This document shows, one piece after another, positions 38,211 to 49,887 of a DNA stretch of 64,000 bases; the first letter of the stretch is position 1, and each line of letters begins with the position of its first letter. This DNA comes from Paramecium sonneborni (lineage: Eukaryota > Ciliophora > Oligohymenophorea > Peniculida > Parameciidae). The DNA is taken from NCBI GenBank assembly GCA_905182985.1, contig CAJJDN010000015.1:547914-611913 (forward strand), written 5' to 3'. Under the pieces are notes generated by a model. The model was not told where the DNA came from. It saw only the letters and a list, made by a program, of their open reading frames with translations, and did not search any database. The translations under genes were made by a program, and so were the position numbers.

Positions 38211-39132
38211 TGTGAAAGATGGCTGATATTTCTATTTGGCCTAAATTTCGATTTTATTTTCTAGAAGTGTTTGTAAGTATGTCTAATAAGCAGTCAGTTT
38301 AGGGGTTGGAAACTTTTTAAAATGATCAAAAAATGAAACTTAAGTTGCTTAAATAAATTTCCTTGGCGAGTGGTATGTATACTTATTTTATTTGAGTATG
38401 GGGGGAGTTTCAGTTTTCAATCTTTAAGAATACTAGGGTTATTCATAATTTTTAATAATTCTCTTGTTGTATTGATAGCAATAATTATTTCTTAATTAAA
38501 GGAACTTATCATTCATTTAAAAAATAAATGTATACAAAAAACAGTTCAATAAGCAAATCTTAATAGATACTTAATTTATACAGTATTTTTGTACATCCAT
38601 AAACATGAAATTAACAAGTATGATAGTTCTAATAGAGAATGAATTTGACTATGAAATTCACAAGAGATTGGGGGCCATTCTAAAATAAAAATGTTTACAT
38701 TACTAAAAACTAATTAAACAAAAAAAGAACAGTAATTAAGGAAATTAACAAAATGAGATTTTTTATCATTTCGTATATTCTCCGATTTAGTTGAGATTTA
38801 AGAGAATAAATTCAAAATTATAATTACAGTTGAATTCATATGAAGAACAAAGATAGTAATTAAAAGAGAATATGGTGTATAAAATGAATCATCAAATAAG
38901 GGATAAATATAGTAAAAATAAGGCAATAATGTTAATTATAATGTAATAGGATATAAAAATAAAAATAAAAGTGTTTGGTAATCTTTATTAGTTAGTAATA
39001 ATGAGACTATTAGAGGGATGAAAAAATTGATTGATGAAGGCTGAAGTTGAGAAAAAGCAATTAGAATAGCAAGTTTAATATTGGAAATAAAAATCTGGTT
39101 ATTGATTATATTTTGATTATTATTATTAACAG
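38211..39132. other. sparse interval with one weak ORF
   Basis: A plus-strand frame of 138 codons (38605-39021, MKLTSMIVLIENEFD...) is open, with some coiled-coil character (LNSYEEQRQQLKENM). It is not convincing as a gene and partly lies in the duplicated segment starting at 38938. The NME7 promoter must be near 39,000-39,130. Confidence 0.3.
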
Positions 39133-39475
39133 ATGGCAGTGAATGATGAAAGATATGTATTCATAGTAGAATGGTTTGATACAAGTGCATCTTTAATAAG
39201 GAGTTATAACTTAACATATTTCATGTCAGACAAGACTATCGAGATGGTAAGATTTGTAAAGGAATTTAGTTTGATTTGAAAAATAAAAGAATATTTTTGA
39301 AAAGATGTGAATATCCATCAGTGTAATTAAAGGATTTATATGTTGGATCTATTGTGACAGTTTATTCAAGATAATTAAAAATAGTAGATTATGCAGATGT
39401 ATTTACAAGATCTAAATTCGAAGTTTAAAGAGGAAAGTAAATAAGTTGTATAAATGATAGAACATTTGGTATGAT
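38938..39475. repeat. left copy of a 538-bp direct repeat at an assembly gap
   Basis: Matches 40170-40707 at offset 1,232, with one noticed mismatch close to the edge (GGTATG at 39468-39473 against GGAATG). It runs directly into the N gap. Confidence 0.95.
39133..39475 (+). pseudogene. truncated duplicate of the NME7 5' end
   Basis: The same start codon, DM10-domain sequence and first intron as the complete gene at 40365, cut off by the gap after about 106 codons (ending ...NDRTFGM). It is almost certainly the unmerged end of the left contig and not a second gene. Confidence 0.85.
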
Positions 39476-40169
39476 NNNNNNNNNNNNNNNNNNNNNNNNN
39501 NNNNNNNNNNNNNNNNNNNNNNNNNNNNNNNNNNNNNNNNNNNNNNNNNNNNNNNNNNNNNNNNNNNNNNNNNNNNNNNNNNNNNNNNNNNNNNNNNNNN
39601 NNNNNNNNNNNNNNNNNNNNNNNNNNNNNNNNNNNNNNNNNNNNNNNNNNNNNNNNNNNNNNNNNNNNNNNNNNNNNNNNNNNNNNNNNNNNNNNNNNNN
39701 NNNNNNNNNNNNNNNNNNNNNNNNNNNNNNNNNNNNNNNNNNNNNNNNNNNNNNNNNNNNNNNNNNNNNNNNNNNNNNNNNNNNNNNNNNNNNNNNNNNN
39801 NNNNNNNNNNNNNNNNNNNNNNNNNNNNNNNNNNNNNNNNNNNNNNNNNNNNNNNNNNNNNNNNNNNNNNNNNNNNNNNNNNNNNNNNNNNNNNNNNNNN
39901 NNNNNNNNNNNNNNNNNNNNNNNNNNNNNNNNNNNNNNNNNNNNNNNNNNNNNNNNNNNNNNNNNNNNNNNNNNNNNNNNNNNNNNNNNNNNNNNNNNNN
40001 NNNNNNNNNNNNNNNNNNNNNNNNNNNNNNNNNNNNNNNNNNNNNNNNNNNNNNNNNNNNNNNNNNNNNNNNNNNNNNNNNNNNNNNNNNNNNNNNNNNN
40101 NNNNNNNNNNNNNNNNNNNNNNNNNNNNNNNNNNNNNNNNNNNNNNNNNNNNNNNNNNNNNNNNNNNNN
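39476..40169. other. assembly gap of 694 N
   Basis: Undetermined bases. Because identical sequence flanks both sides, the true gap may be zero or negative. Confidence 0.98.
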
Positions 40170-40707
40170 ATAATGTAATAGGATATAAAAATAAAAATAA
40201 AAGTGTTTGGTAATCTTTATTAGTTAGTAATAATGAGACTATTAGAGGGATGAAAAAATTGATTGATGAAGGCTGAAGTTGAGAAAAAGCAATTAGAATA
40301 GCAAGTTTAATATTGGAAATAAAAATCTGGTTATTGATTATATTTTGATTATTATTATTAACAGATGGCAGTGAATGATGAAAGATATGTATTCATAGTA
40401 GAATGGTTTGATACAAGTGCATCTTTAATAAGGAGTTATAACTTAACATATTTCATGTCAGACAAGACTATCGAGATGGTAAGATTTGTAAAGGAATTTA
40501 GTTTGATTTGAAAAATAAAAGAATATTTTTGAAAAGATGTGAATATCCATCAGTGTAATTAAAGGATTTATATGTTGGATCTATTGTGACAGTTTATTCA
40601 AGATAATTAAAAATAGTAGATTATGCAGATGTATTTACAAGATCTAAATTCGAAGTTTAAAGAGGAAAGTAAATAAGTTGTATAAATGATAGAACATTTG
40701 GAATGAT
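40170..40707. repeat. right copy of the 538-bp direct repeat
   Basis: Second copy of 38938-39475. It continues intact into the NME7 gene. Confidence 0.95.
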
Positions 40708-41650
40708 TAAGCCAGATGCATATACACATATTGGTAAAATAATCACAGCAGTTGAAAGGAACGGTTTCGTAATTGGTAATTTGAAAATGACAAGAATGTA
40801 AATAGCAGATGCTCAACAATTCTATGCAGAACATAGAGTAAATATCAAGAATAAATTTTAATTAGGGAAAACCTTTTTTTGATGAGCTTACATAATTTAT
40901 TTGTAGTGATTTTATAGTAGGATTGGAATTGATAGCTGATAATAGTGTAAAGAAATGGAGAGATCTTATTGGACCAACTAAATGTTAAGTGGCAAGAGTA
41001 GAAGCACCAAATTCTATGAGAGCTTTGTATGGTACAGAAGGAGTTAGAAATGCTTGTCATGGTAGTGATGCTCGTAAGTTATTATTTTATTATTTTATAT
41101 AGCTGGATCAGCATAAAGAGAATTAGATTTCTTTTTCTCTGATAAATCTAATCTAAAATCAACTGCTGTCTTTAATAATTGTACATGTGCCATAATTAAA
41201 CCACATATTGTATTAGAAGGAAGAGCTGGATAAATTATAGATATTATCTTAAGTGAAGGCTTTGAAATCTCTGCTCTATAAATGTTTTATTTAGATAGAG
41301 CTACTAGTGAAGAATTCTTTGAAGTCTATAAAGTATATTATTTATTTATATTATTTTTAGGGGGTACTTCCTGAATTCTAAGCTATGTCAGAACATTTAA
41401 CATCTGGTCCTTGTATTGCTATGGAAATTAGATAAGAAAATGCTGTAATTATTAATTGTAATCTTAGGTTAAAGCTTTTAGAGATTTATGTGGACCACAT
41501 GATCCAGAAATAGCTAAAACTTTGAGACCATAAACAATTAGAGCCAAATTTGGAATTGATAGAGTAAAGAATGCTATACATTGTACTGATCTTCCAGAAG
41601 ATGGCATACTAGAAGTAGAATATTTCTTTAATATTTTACAATAAAAATGA
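40365..41650 (+). CDS. NME7: nucleoside diphosphate kinase 7 (NME7)
   Basis: 384 aa (human about 376) with five introns of 23-29 nt. The N-terminal DM10 domain is RYVFIVEWFDTSASLIRSYNLTYF...IFLKRCEYP. NDK domain A starts GMIKPDAYTHIGKII and has the active-site region GVRNACHGSDA. Domain B starts CAIIKPHIVLEGRAGQII, with KNAIHCTDLPEDG carrying the catalytic histidine. NME7 is an axonemal/basal-body protein, a microtubule inner protein and gamma-tubulin ring complex component. Both catalytic histidines are kept, so kinase or autophosphorylation activity is possible. Splicing restores each conserved block exactly. The upstream copy of its 5' end is an assembly duplicate. Confidence 0.97.
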
Positions 41651-41847
41651 TACCATTTGATGAACAATTTATTATTAAATCATTTAAAAAAGTTTTTTTT
41701 TTATATTTAGATCTTTTTAAGATTTGATTGTGAATAATTAAAATTAATTAAAAGATTATCTTAAAAATATAATTGATACTAGAATCTAAAACTATTTCTA
41801 ATTAAGGAAGTACATTTATTTAATAATATTTATAATATTATAAGCTT

Positions 41848-42263
41848 TCATTTAGTTAATTTATTTATACATTCATCAATTTCACCAATATATTGCTTAA
41901 ATTTTACCCAATTATAAAGTTGCAAAGTAATACCTTTTTTAGTTGGTAAAGATTATCCATCTTTATTAAAGAACTCCCTTATACTAACCATCACCTTACC
42001 TTTAAATTTTGAAATAGAAACTTTTTTAAAAGAAGTTAACTTAAAATTAAGTAAAAAAAGAAAATTACTTCAAAAAAATACTGTCCATCTTCAAAAGTAT
42101 AGTTAGTTTAATTGTTCTTTTGATCTTAAAACTGTTTCTTATTGGATGGTACTTTAGGATTACAATAATCTTCAGAGGATGAACGATCTCTTATCTATTT
42201 GATTAATTAAGATTTTAAATATAATGTATTATCCTTAGTCCTTCTATCCTTAAAGATATCCAT
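41848..42263 (-). CDS. transcriptional coactivator PC4/SUB1 homologue
   Basis: 128 aa with one 29-nt intron (42040-42068). The C-terminal half is the PC4 ssDNA-binding domain: VSISKFKGKVMVSIREFFNKDG, PTKKGITLQLYNWVKF, IGEIDECINKL, matching the strand and helix order of human PC4 (VDIREYY...GRKGISL...W). The N-terminal ~60 aa are Ser/Lys/Gln-rich, as in human PC4. The intron falls just before the domain. The only in-frame ATG in the region I read starts at 42263, which places its first 40 bp over the 5' end of the opposite-strand MORN gene. The protein presumably acts at Pol II/III promoters. Confidence 0.88.
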
Positions 42264-43434
42264 AATATAGGTAATAACCCTATGGTGTACGACCCTAAGT
42301 ACCATAGTAATGGAGACCACCAGTTTATAATGCTCCATAATATCCATATCCAGGATTAAGAATACCGCCTACATAATATCCCTGCAATCCATACAATCCA
42401 TACAATCCATACAACCCATACACTTCATCCATCATACCACCTGCATATTAGCCATAACCTATGTTAAGTTAAATCATGTCTTCTCCTTAACGATAATTCT
42501 AATCGCCAGATCGTTTAAGAGGAGCATAGTCACCACCTAGAAATATGTTGATGCAATCTCAACAAGTGCCTAAATCACCTGCTCCTTAGCTATAATCACC
42601 AAATAGACAATATTTAACATATGATCAAGTACAAGAACGCATCCGTAATGCCTAACAGTAGCAACCTTAAATTCATCATAATCCAAAATAATGTTTATTG
42701 TATATCTAATTCATTAGAAACACCATAACCTAAGCCAAATTAATAAAAATAACAACAACCTGCTCCTCCTATTTAAAATTAATAGCCAACCTAAAAACCT
42801 AAACAAGATGATGATTTAGATAAGAGATATTAAAATGCTCTTAAAAGCACAGAATAAATCATAAAAAAATATTAGATGGATGATTCTGGTAGTAAAGGTC
42901 GTTAAACTAATTAAGAAAATTAATAAGCAGAAGAAGATGATGGCGAACGATAAGGTATATATATATATTCCATTCAATTATAGAATTGGCATTGTAATAT
43001 GAGGATGGATTTATTTATAGAGGCTAGGGATATCCTCCATAAACAAGGAGTGGTTTTGGTATTTTAACTGATTCTGAAGGATAACAGATTTATGCTGGAT
43101 ATTGGAATGAAAATTTATATGATGGTTAAGGAAGATTGACAAATCTTTAGATTGAAGAATTAAAAGAACCTATTGATTGGAACAATATGACTACTATTGG
43201 AAATGGATGGGCATCATATGAAGGTAAATATATTTAATCAACAACTTAGGAAACTTTTCTTAAGGAAAAATGCATGGATAAGGAACACTTATTTTATCTA
43301 ATGGTGAATAATATTTTGGAGAATTTGAGGATGGAATGGTACATGGTGATGGAGAGTTCACTAATCTTGATGGATAAGTTATCAAAGGTAAATGGGACTA
43401 GGGATACTTAATTTAATTATCAGAATAAGATTGA
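42224..43434 (+). CDS. MORN-repeat protein with proline/tyrosine-rich N-terminus
   Basis: 376 aa with introns 42693-42717, 42955-42983 and 43224-43249. The first ~190 aa are Pro/Gln/Tyr-rich, including four tandem NPY units (CNPYNPYNPYNPY) and several SP motifs. An acidic/polar linker follows, then C-terminal MORN-type repeats: YEDGFIYRGQGYPPQTRSGFGIL, YAGYWNENLYDGQGRL, YEGNFSQGKMHGQGTLIL, YFGEFEDGMVHGDGEF. MORN repeats form membrane/cytoskeleton-associated beta ribbons in alveolates. Intron 1 begins GTTTAT instead of GTA. The 5' 40 bp overlap the PC4 gene on the other strand. Confidence 0.85.
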
Positions 43435-43698
43435 AATCATTAAAATAAATTTTACATATATATAAATTCATTCATCAAGCTATTTTTATCCATTATTCTC
43501 AAATAAATGTCTAAATATTGTTTTATAATATCATATTTAACAAAAAGTAAATTAAGCAGGAATTCAATATTTAGGCATCTATTCTTTATTTAATTATTCT
43601 TTGAATATAGACATTTTAAATATTCCTCAATTTATGTTATATAATACTTTTATCATTTTATTCAAATTAAATTGATTTATTAATTATTTTTTATTATT

Positions 43699-45008
43699 AT
43701 GATTGAAATTGATTATAAAAGAATACCGTAATGGTTACAAGAAAGAAACAAATTAAGTCAAGAATGGTCAAAAAAATATAAGGCTTTACAATTAAAATAA
43801 TTAGAAATTTTAGGAGAAAGCAAAAGTGCTTATACTTTTCAGGATTGTTTTGAAGAATTAGATAAGTTGAAGAATTCAGATGAAGGAACTTAAAAAACCA
43901 TTTTTGGTGGTTTTTCTTCTAAATCAATAAAAACAATGGAGAATTTACTTAAACTTTATTAAAAAGAAAATCTACACTTAGTCAATATGGGGTAGGCTTT
44001 GGTTTAACTTTTGACATATGACATGTAATTAATTTATTTATTTAAGACCAGGAATTAAAAAGTAATTAATATTAAATGATCAATAATTATAATCAACCGA
44101 GTAAAGAATTATTGATTCTCAAGTCTAAATACAAAATCATAAATAATAGTTTGAAAAATAGTGTAAGAAATATGGAATTAATGGTTAAAATATTGAGGAA
44201 GAAGTTCCAAATATGATATTACAAATCCCACAATTATTTTAAGATATTGAATAATTAGCCTTAAAAAATCAAACTATATTGGATAGCATTGAATATTACA
44301 GATAATTTTCCATTTACACTAATGCCTCTTTAGATAAATCAAACATAGTTATACATTTAGAATCATTTGTATTGAAAGGAAATTAAAAACCAGTAGATTG
44401 GGATATCATTGAAGCCCCTAAATCTGAAGAAATCGATTGGATGAAATATATATAACCTTAATAAGTCAGTATTCCTGATAGTGAACTGTTGAATACACAA
44501 TTTCGAAGCAATCTTATAATTAATTTAAATGAGGTAATCATATTAATATTTTAGTTAATCGGATTCTATTAAGCAAGACTAGATTAATAAAAATAAGATC
44601 AATCAATAGTTAATTTTGATTCTCAAAATAAATTATTTGAACTTTCTTAACAATAACTATTGAATTATTTAACTGTGTTACATTAATTATTAGAAAAATT
44701 GATGAATCCTTGGCTTAGATAACTTTTGCTATTGAAATCATCAGTTAAGTAAAGTAATTTTAATAAATTTTAGAACTTAATAAAGAATTATAAAAAATTT
44801 GGAAGAATTTGCTATTTCAATAAAAAAGAGTGAATCAAACATAATTCATTCATAAAATAAAATAATTGATTTGAAGTCTGAGCAATTTAAATTATAAAAC
44901 TAATTAAGAGACTTACAAAGTTAGGTTAAAAAGATGAAGTAATTTACAGAGAAACAATTTACAGACTTATTCAAAACAGAAATCAAACTTATTGGATGTG
45001 ATTGTTGA
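43699..45008 (+). CDS. CDK5RAP3: CDK5RAP3 (LZAP) homologue
   Basis: 413 aa with introns 44025-44046, 44534-44554 and 44749-44773. Matching blocks: IDYKRIPQWLQERNKL (human DIQTSKLLDWLVDR), KTIFGGFSSKSIKTMENLLKLYQKENLHLV (human KNIFGRYSSQRMKDWQEIIALYEKDNTYLV), LTYDMPGIKKQL and CKKYGINGQNIEEEV. The C-terminus is a coiled coil ending LIGCDC. CDK5RAP3 is the substrate adaptor of the UFL1-DDRGK1 UFM1 ligase acting on ER-bound ribosomes, so UFMylation is probably present in this organism. Four blocks match in order, making the assignment secure. Confidence 0.93.
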
Positions 45009-45024
45009 TAATATAATACAGATA

Positions 45025-46320
45025 TCATTGTTACCATTTAATTTCACCTGGTTTATCTTTAAAAGGCTATTAAGGGCTGAGTGTGATAGCATAAATATTT
45101 TTTTCATTGTTCAAATAGATGTGGCCTCTAATTAATTCTAAATAAATTAAATTGGCTATTATGCAACATACTTCAGAGATTGTAGGATTGCTATTTGCTG
45201 GATGTGATATCCTAAAGGCCTGAATAAATAGTAATTAAATTACTTTTTAAAATTACTCCAAATGAATTTTATTGGCTTATTAATTAATTAGCCAAACTTT
45301 TCTGCATAAATTCCTATAACAAAGTACTTTTAATTGATCCATCAAAATTAATAAACTTCTCTTAATCCATATGGATCGATATTTATCAATTGCTTCTTGT
45401 AATCCAGATATATTTCCTTATCTTACACTTGTACATAATAATTCATATTCTTTAAACTAATCAATCAATTCTTTATTAGGATATCTTCCTATAAACATAT
45501 TAATTGGAATTAAATATTTTAAAACTTATCTTGCACATGACAATCCTTTTTAGGTTCTCGGACATTCTTACAAAACTTAAGTTAAATGTTAGGATGCTTC
45601 ATAAAATTTAGAATCAAAAATAAGAATTCTACCTTTATAATAATGATATGTTATTTAATCTTATTTTGGTGATGCTAAAAGAAGATTTTATTCTTTTTCA
45701 ACTTTATCACATGCAGCAGCACTATCAAATTTAAAAGCTTTAAAATAAATTTTCATTTATTAATTAGCATTTAATAGTTTAAGTTTTTACATATTCTTAA
45801 TATTGACTTCTCTTCCCATTTCTTAAAATATTTGTAAACTTTTGCTTTCAAGTTTTTCTTAAGCATGAGAAGCTTCTTTAACAGCCTCAGAATCTTTTGC
45901 TTTTCTTTTCATAATTTAAACAATTTTATATTATTCTGTAACAACCTATTTACATAAAAATTGATAGATCTCATGACGTTACTCATCTAGAAGCCATTTA
46001 CTATTTTTAAAAAGATTTTCAAAATGCTCAATAACTTAAGCACTTCCTCTTTCTCTTTCCATATAATATTATAGTAAACTGCATAATAATTCAACCCATC
46101 CTGGATGACTTTAACGAGTATTTTCATTTAATTTTTTGCATGCTTCTGATTCATTTTCTAATCTCAATTATTTCAAGGTTTATACTAAATCTAATCCTAA
46201 TAAACTTTATTCTTTTCCAGAAAATATACGTTTTAAGCAACTCATTGCCTCGAAACATTTCCCTTCTCGAAAAAACCTTAAAATTATCAGAAGAATATTT
46301 TCTGATTTTTTTGCAATCAT
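45025..46320 (-). CDS. PCID2: PCI-domain protein PCID2 (TREX-2 subunit Thp1 type)
   Basis: 423 aa with one 24-nt intron (45230-45253). The C-terminal PCI region is diagnostic: TYHYYKGRILIFDSKFYEASQHL, RQVLKYLIPINMFIGRYPNKEL, VRQGNISGLQEAIDKY, LKVLCYRNLCRKVWLI, then EVCCIIANLIYLELIRGHI and PFKDKPG. This matches PCID2/Thp1 rather than COP9 subunits. PCID2 with GANP and DSS1 forms TREX-2, which couples transcription to mRNA export at nuclear pores. It is convergent with CDK5RAP3 (16 bp between stops) and divergent from UTP6 (16 bp between start codons). Confidence 0.92.
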
Positions 46321-46336
46321 ATATTTTATTTAATTA
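46321..46336. promoter_or_regulatory. 16-bp divergent interval between PCID2 and UTP6 start codons
   Basis: Two well-identified genes start on opposite strands only 16 bp apart, so their promoters and 5' UTRs must overlap the neighbouring coding sequence or be extremely short. Confidence 0.7.
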
Positions 46337-47818
46337 ATGGCTGACAAAATTAGGTACACTTTAGAAAAGTTTATACCAGATCTCCTGGCTCTCTAAAAAA
46401 AGCAAATATTCTCTAAAGATGAAGTCAAAGATATTCTCCATAAAAGAGAAGAATTTGAATACATGTTATAACGTAGAACACACAATCTAAGCAACTATAT
46501 GTAATTGCTTGACTATGAGTACGGCTTAGAAAGACTAAGAAGATAACGAAATAAAGAACGTTAAATAAAGAAGGTTACTACTAGAGATTATGCTATTGTG
46601 AAAAGAATTATATATATATGGGATAGGATTATGAATAAATATCGCTACAATATTGATTTGTGGAAACAATATTTAAGTTTTTGCTATATCATCGAATCCA
46701 AAAAACATTTTTTCAAAGTTATTACTAAAGCCTTGAATTTCAATCCATTTTGTATTGATCTTTGGTTAGCAGGAGCTCTTTTTGAATTAGAAAAAGCTCA
46801 TAATCCTATCAAAGCAAGAAAAATCTTTTACTAAGCTTTAAGAATCAATAATAAAAATATACAATTATGGGGAAATTATTTGGATTTCGAATTGAAATAA
46901 TTACAAATAGGATAAGAAGAAAATTAAAATATCAAAAATAATGATGACTTTTTGCCATTAAATACAGTTGAACCTATCATTTAGATTAAATCAAAATAGC
47001 TTGATGGAATTAAATAAATAATTTAACTAGCATTGGAAAATTGTGATAATTCTGATTTAAGAATATCATTCAAAAAGATTTTGATGAATCATAATTAGTC
47101 TGATTTAGCTGAGGAAGTTTTTCAAACATCATAATTGGATAATTCAGAAAAAATAAATTAATTTTTAATAGAAAATTTTAATGATCCATAAGTATTTGAA
47201 AAATTAAAAGATTTAAACATTAATTATGAAAAAGAATTATTATAATTATTTAGAGAAAAAGCGCTTACTTTAGATAATTTTTGGGAACTAGCTTTTTAAT
47301 AACCAGAAATTTAATCAATCCTATTGGAAGAAAGTTAAAACAAACCTTTAAAATTTAAAATTTAACTACTTTCGAAAGGTTATTTACAAATAGATTAAAT
47401 AAACTTATAAGAAATTCGAAAATAAAAAAATAAAAAAGAATTACTTGAAATATTATTATTATTAGTTCATTTATACAATAAAGAATTTTCGTTTGATATT
47501 GCAAAACAGAATTTATTAGGATAAACAGAACTTTTTTCGACCTTTTTAGATGAATATTTTCCATTATTAAATAGTGAGGAACAATAATAACTTCTTAATT
47601 GGTTAGAAAAATAGAAGTAATTTTGCCCACTTAAATACCATAAATTAAGAAAATTAGATTTTATTTAATTAATGAAATTAACAGAATATCATCCTAATAT
47701 TGAAACATGGAAATTTGTTTTAGAATAAACAAAATAGCAATTTCCTTAAAAAATTACTCAAGTGATTACAAGCATTTAATTTTTAGACCCTTAAATGAGA
47801 AATAAATTATTAAAATGA
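46337..47818 (+). CDS. UTP6: U3 snoRNP-associated protein UTP6
   Basis: 493 aa, intronless in one frame. The N-terminus is diagnostic: ADKIRYTLEKFIPDLLALQKKQIFSKDEV, LHKREEFEYMLQRRTHNLSNYMQLLDYEYGLERLRRQR, then HAT repeats such as NKYRYNIDLWKQYLSFC, FNPFCIDLWLAGALFELE and ARKIFYQALRINNKNIQLW. UTP6 is part of the UTP-B complex of the small-subunit processome that processes 18S pre-rRNA in the nucleolus. It is shorter than the human protein (about 597 aa); the missing part is in the less conserved C-terminal HAT array. Confidence 0.95.
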
Positions 47819-49395
47819 TTTTGTTAATCTGTTTTATGTATAAAAATTTAGAAATATGATATAAAAATAATATAGAAATCCAAGTAATTGACATCATTTT
47901 ATAGATTTTATTTTACTTGCTAAATATTATGGAATTGTAATCCCTAATCTTGGAGATTTTATACGATCTCTTAAATGACTGCAAAAATAAAGTTAAGCCC
48001 TTTTACATTTTGATGTTCTTAACTTTTTTGGCAGGTCATTTATATTTTGATTCAATTAAATATTTGCTAGATCAAATACATCTGATTTAACACTAGAGGA
48101 TCTTTATTTTTCTCTTCTTGAATACACTAATGATCTCATAAAATTTTATCGATCGTCATTTTTAGAAGGAGTTTAAATTCTAGAAAATACTCTACTCCTA
48201 TCACTTTCCTAAATTTCCATTTATGAAAATTATTCCCTAAAGACTATATTTTTGGACTAATTGAAATTTGACTATTTTTTACAAGCATTTATGCAATAAT
48301 AATTGGACTGTTCTCTATTTTTCTTGGTCTTATAGTGCAAGGCATAGCTTTATAAAATTTATCAATATGAGTATTATTATATATCTAAAGTTCTTTTTCT
48401 TTTTCTAAACTTTCTTTAAATTTTCGAAAAAGAGCAGTCTCATATAATTCATTTTTTTAATAATCCATAAATTTTTAACAGTATTAATTTGTTTTTCATT
48501 GGCAAACGATAAGATAATCATCTTTTGGTTCTCACATATATTTGTATCAATAACGCAATATTACTAAATTTAAAATTGATTGTTTATTTTGTGGATGTCT
48601 TATACTTTTGTTATAAGGGGAAAGTCAGAAAAAAAAATTAAAACTAAGTTTTGCTTAGTTTACTATTTAAGAAAGCAAATTTATTTTTAGGGTTAATCCA
48701 TCTTTTTGTATTAATTACTTAAAATTTCAAATTTATTGTCATACAAAAAGTTATGAATTTTATGATTTAAAACAACCTTGCTAATTAACAATTTATATTA
48801 AAGTTTGTATATTGAAATTTTATGAGGATTTTCAGATTTATAATGCAGATGTGTAGATTGATAAAATTTTTTACTAATTTAATCCTCTAAACATTATTTA
48901 TTTATCTTGCTGTTTCCCAAAATCAAAATATATTAGATAGTATTCTTAAATGGATTATGTTTAGAATATCATCAAAAATTATGATTGCACTAAAATCTCC
49001 TAAAAACTAGAGAGAAAAAGTAAGATAAATTTATTATATATAAATTTTTTTAATAATTTATAAGACCAAAAATAAAAACTCAAAGTTTATGTAGAATTTT
49101 TGTGCAAAGTTGTCATTTTATATTTAATAAAGAAATTTTATAATCACTTGATATATTAATTCTAAAACAACATGAGATCTCTTTGCAGAATTAACTTTAG
49201 GGTAAGTTGCCCAATTAAAATATTTAAGAATAATTTTGAATTGGTAACATATTTAATAATACAAACAAACTTTATAATTAAGTTTATGCTAGTATTTGTA
49301 CTTATGTAACCATGTTTTATACAAGTTTTTTTAATATTTAAATGAGAAACTGATCGAGTTTGTAATACAACTAACTTAATTCTGTTAGATATCAC
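47819..49395 (+). other. sparse interval with one possible decayed gene
   Basis: A plus-strand frame from about 48,080 to TGA 48813-48815 begins with a strikingly protein-like stretch (SDLTLEDLYFSLLEYTND, FYRSSFLEGVQILENTLLLSL). A second segment (ALLHFDVLNFFG, about 48,000-48,050) can be joined to it only by a 36-nt intron, and the Met at 47929 is in a third frame. Beyond 48,400 the translation becomes Phe/Leu/Asn-rich. This may be a gene with atypical introns or a decaying paralogue. No family recognised. Confidence 0.3.
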
Positions 49396-49887
49396 TCATT
49401 TTTTTTAGGATTATATCCATGTTTAGATGGTTTCTTTTATGCTTTAATTTTTAATAATCAATTATTGAAATAATCTTTATTGTTGATACTTTCTATATTA
49501 TTTCATACAATAAGCTCTTTTTTGATCTTAAAGATCTTCTATTGTAAATGATTCAGGAGGTTTTAGATTACAGATTTTTAGTTACATTTACATTGGTTAA
49601 ATTTAGAACCCTATGCTTTTTCCAATTTCTGTTTTTTTTATTGTTTATTTTGATTCTAATGTAGGAAATCTCAACTGCTTTCTTATAGTCATTGATGATT
49701 CCTGAGTGTCAATTCGTTTATTACCATTTCTTCTTGACATAATTCTTGAAAAGTAATTTCTTCCAATTTAGTCGTTATCAAAACTATTATTGCTCACAAA
49801 GTTGAAAGATAAATCTATTTCTTTTGTTTCAACTCTTTTTCGAAAACAATTATACTGTACTCCTATAAAATTTGAACTATTAGACAT
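49396..49887 (-). CDS. hypothetical basic 163-aa protein
   Basis: A single exon in one clean frame, MSNSSNFIGVQYN to WIQSQKK. It is basic and Arg/Gln/Ser-rich (SRIMSRRNGNKRIDTQESSMTIRKQLRFP), with a better ordered C-terminal segment, KPPESFTIEDLQDQKRAYCMKQYRKY, likely helical. No zinc, TM or signal motif. The composition differs clearly from the flanking AT-rich DNA. Function unknown; perhaps a cytoskeletal or nuclear adaptor, which is only a guess. Confidence 0.55.

Noticed and set aside
39471..40178. 235-codon ORF across the N gap
   Set aside because: Consists of undetermined bases; no coding evidence.
42390..42425. Tandem CAATCCATA minisatellite
   Set aside because: It encodes the NPY repeats of the MORN protein; only four units, and in frame.
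46136..46337. Two overlapping plus-strand ORFs upstream of UTP6
   Set aside because: Antisense to the N-terminal coding part of PCID2.
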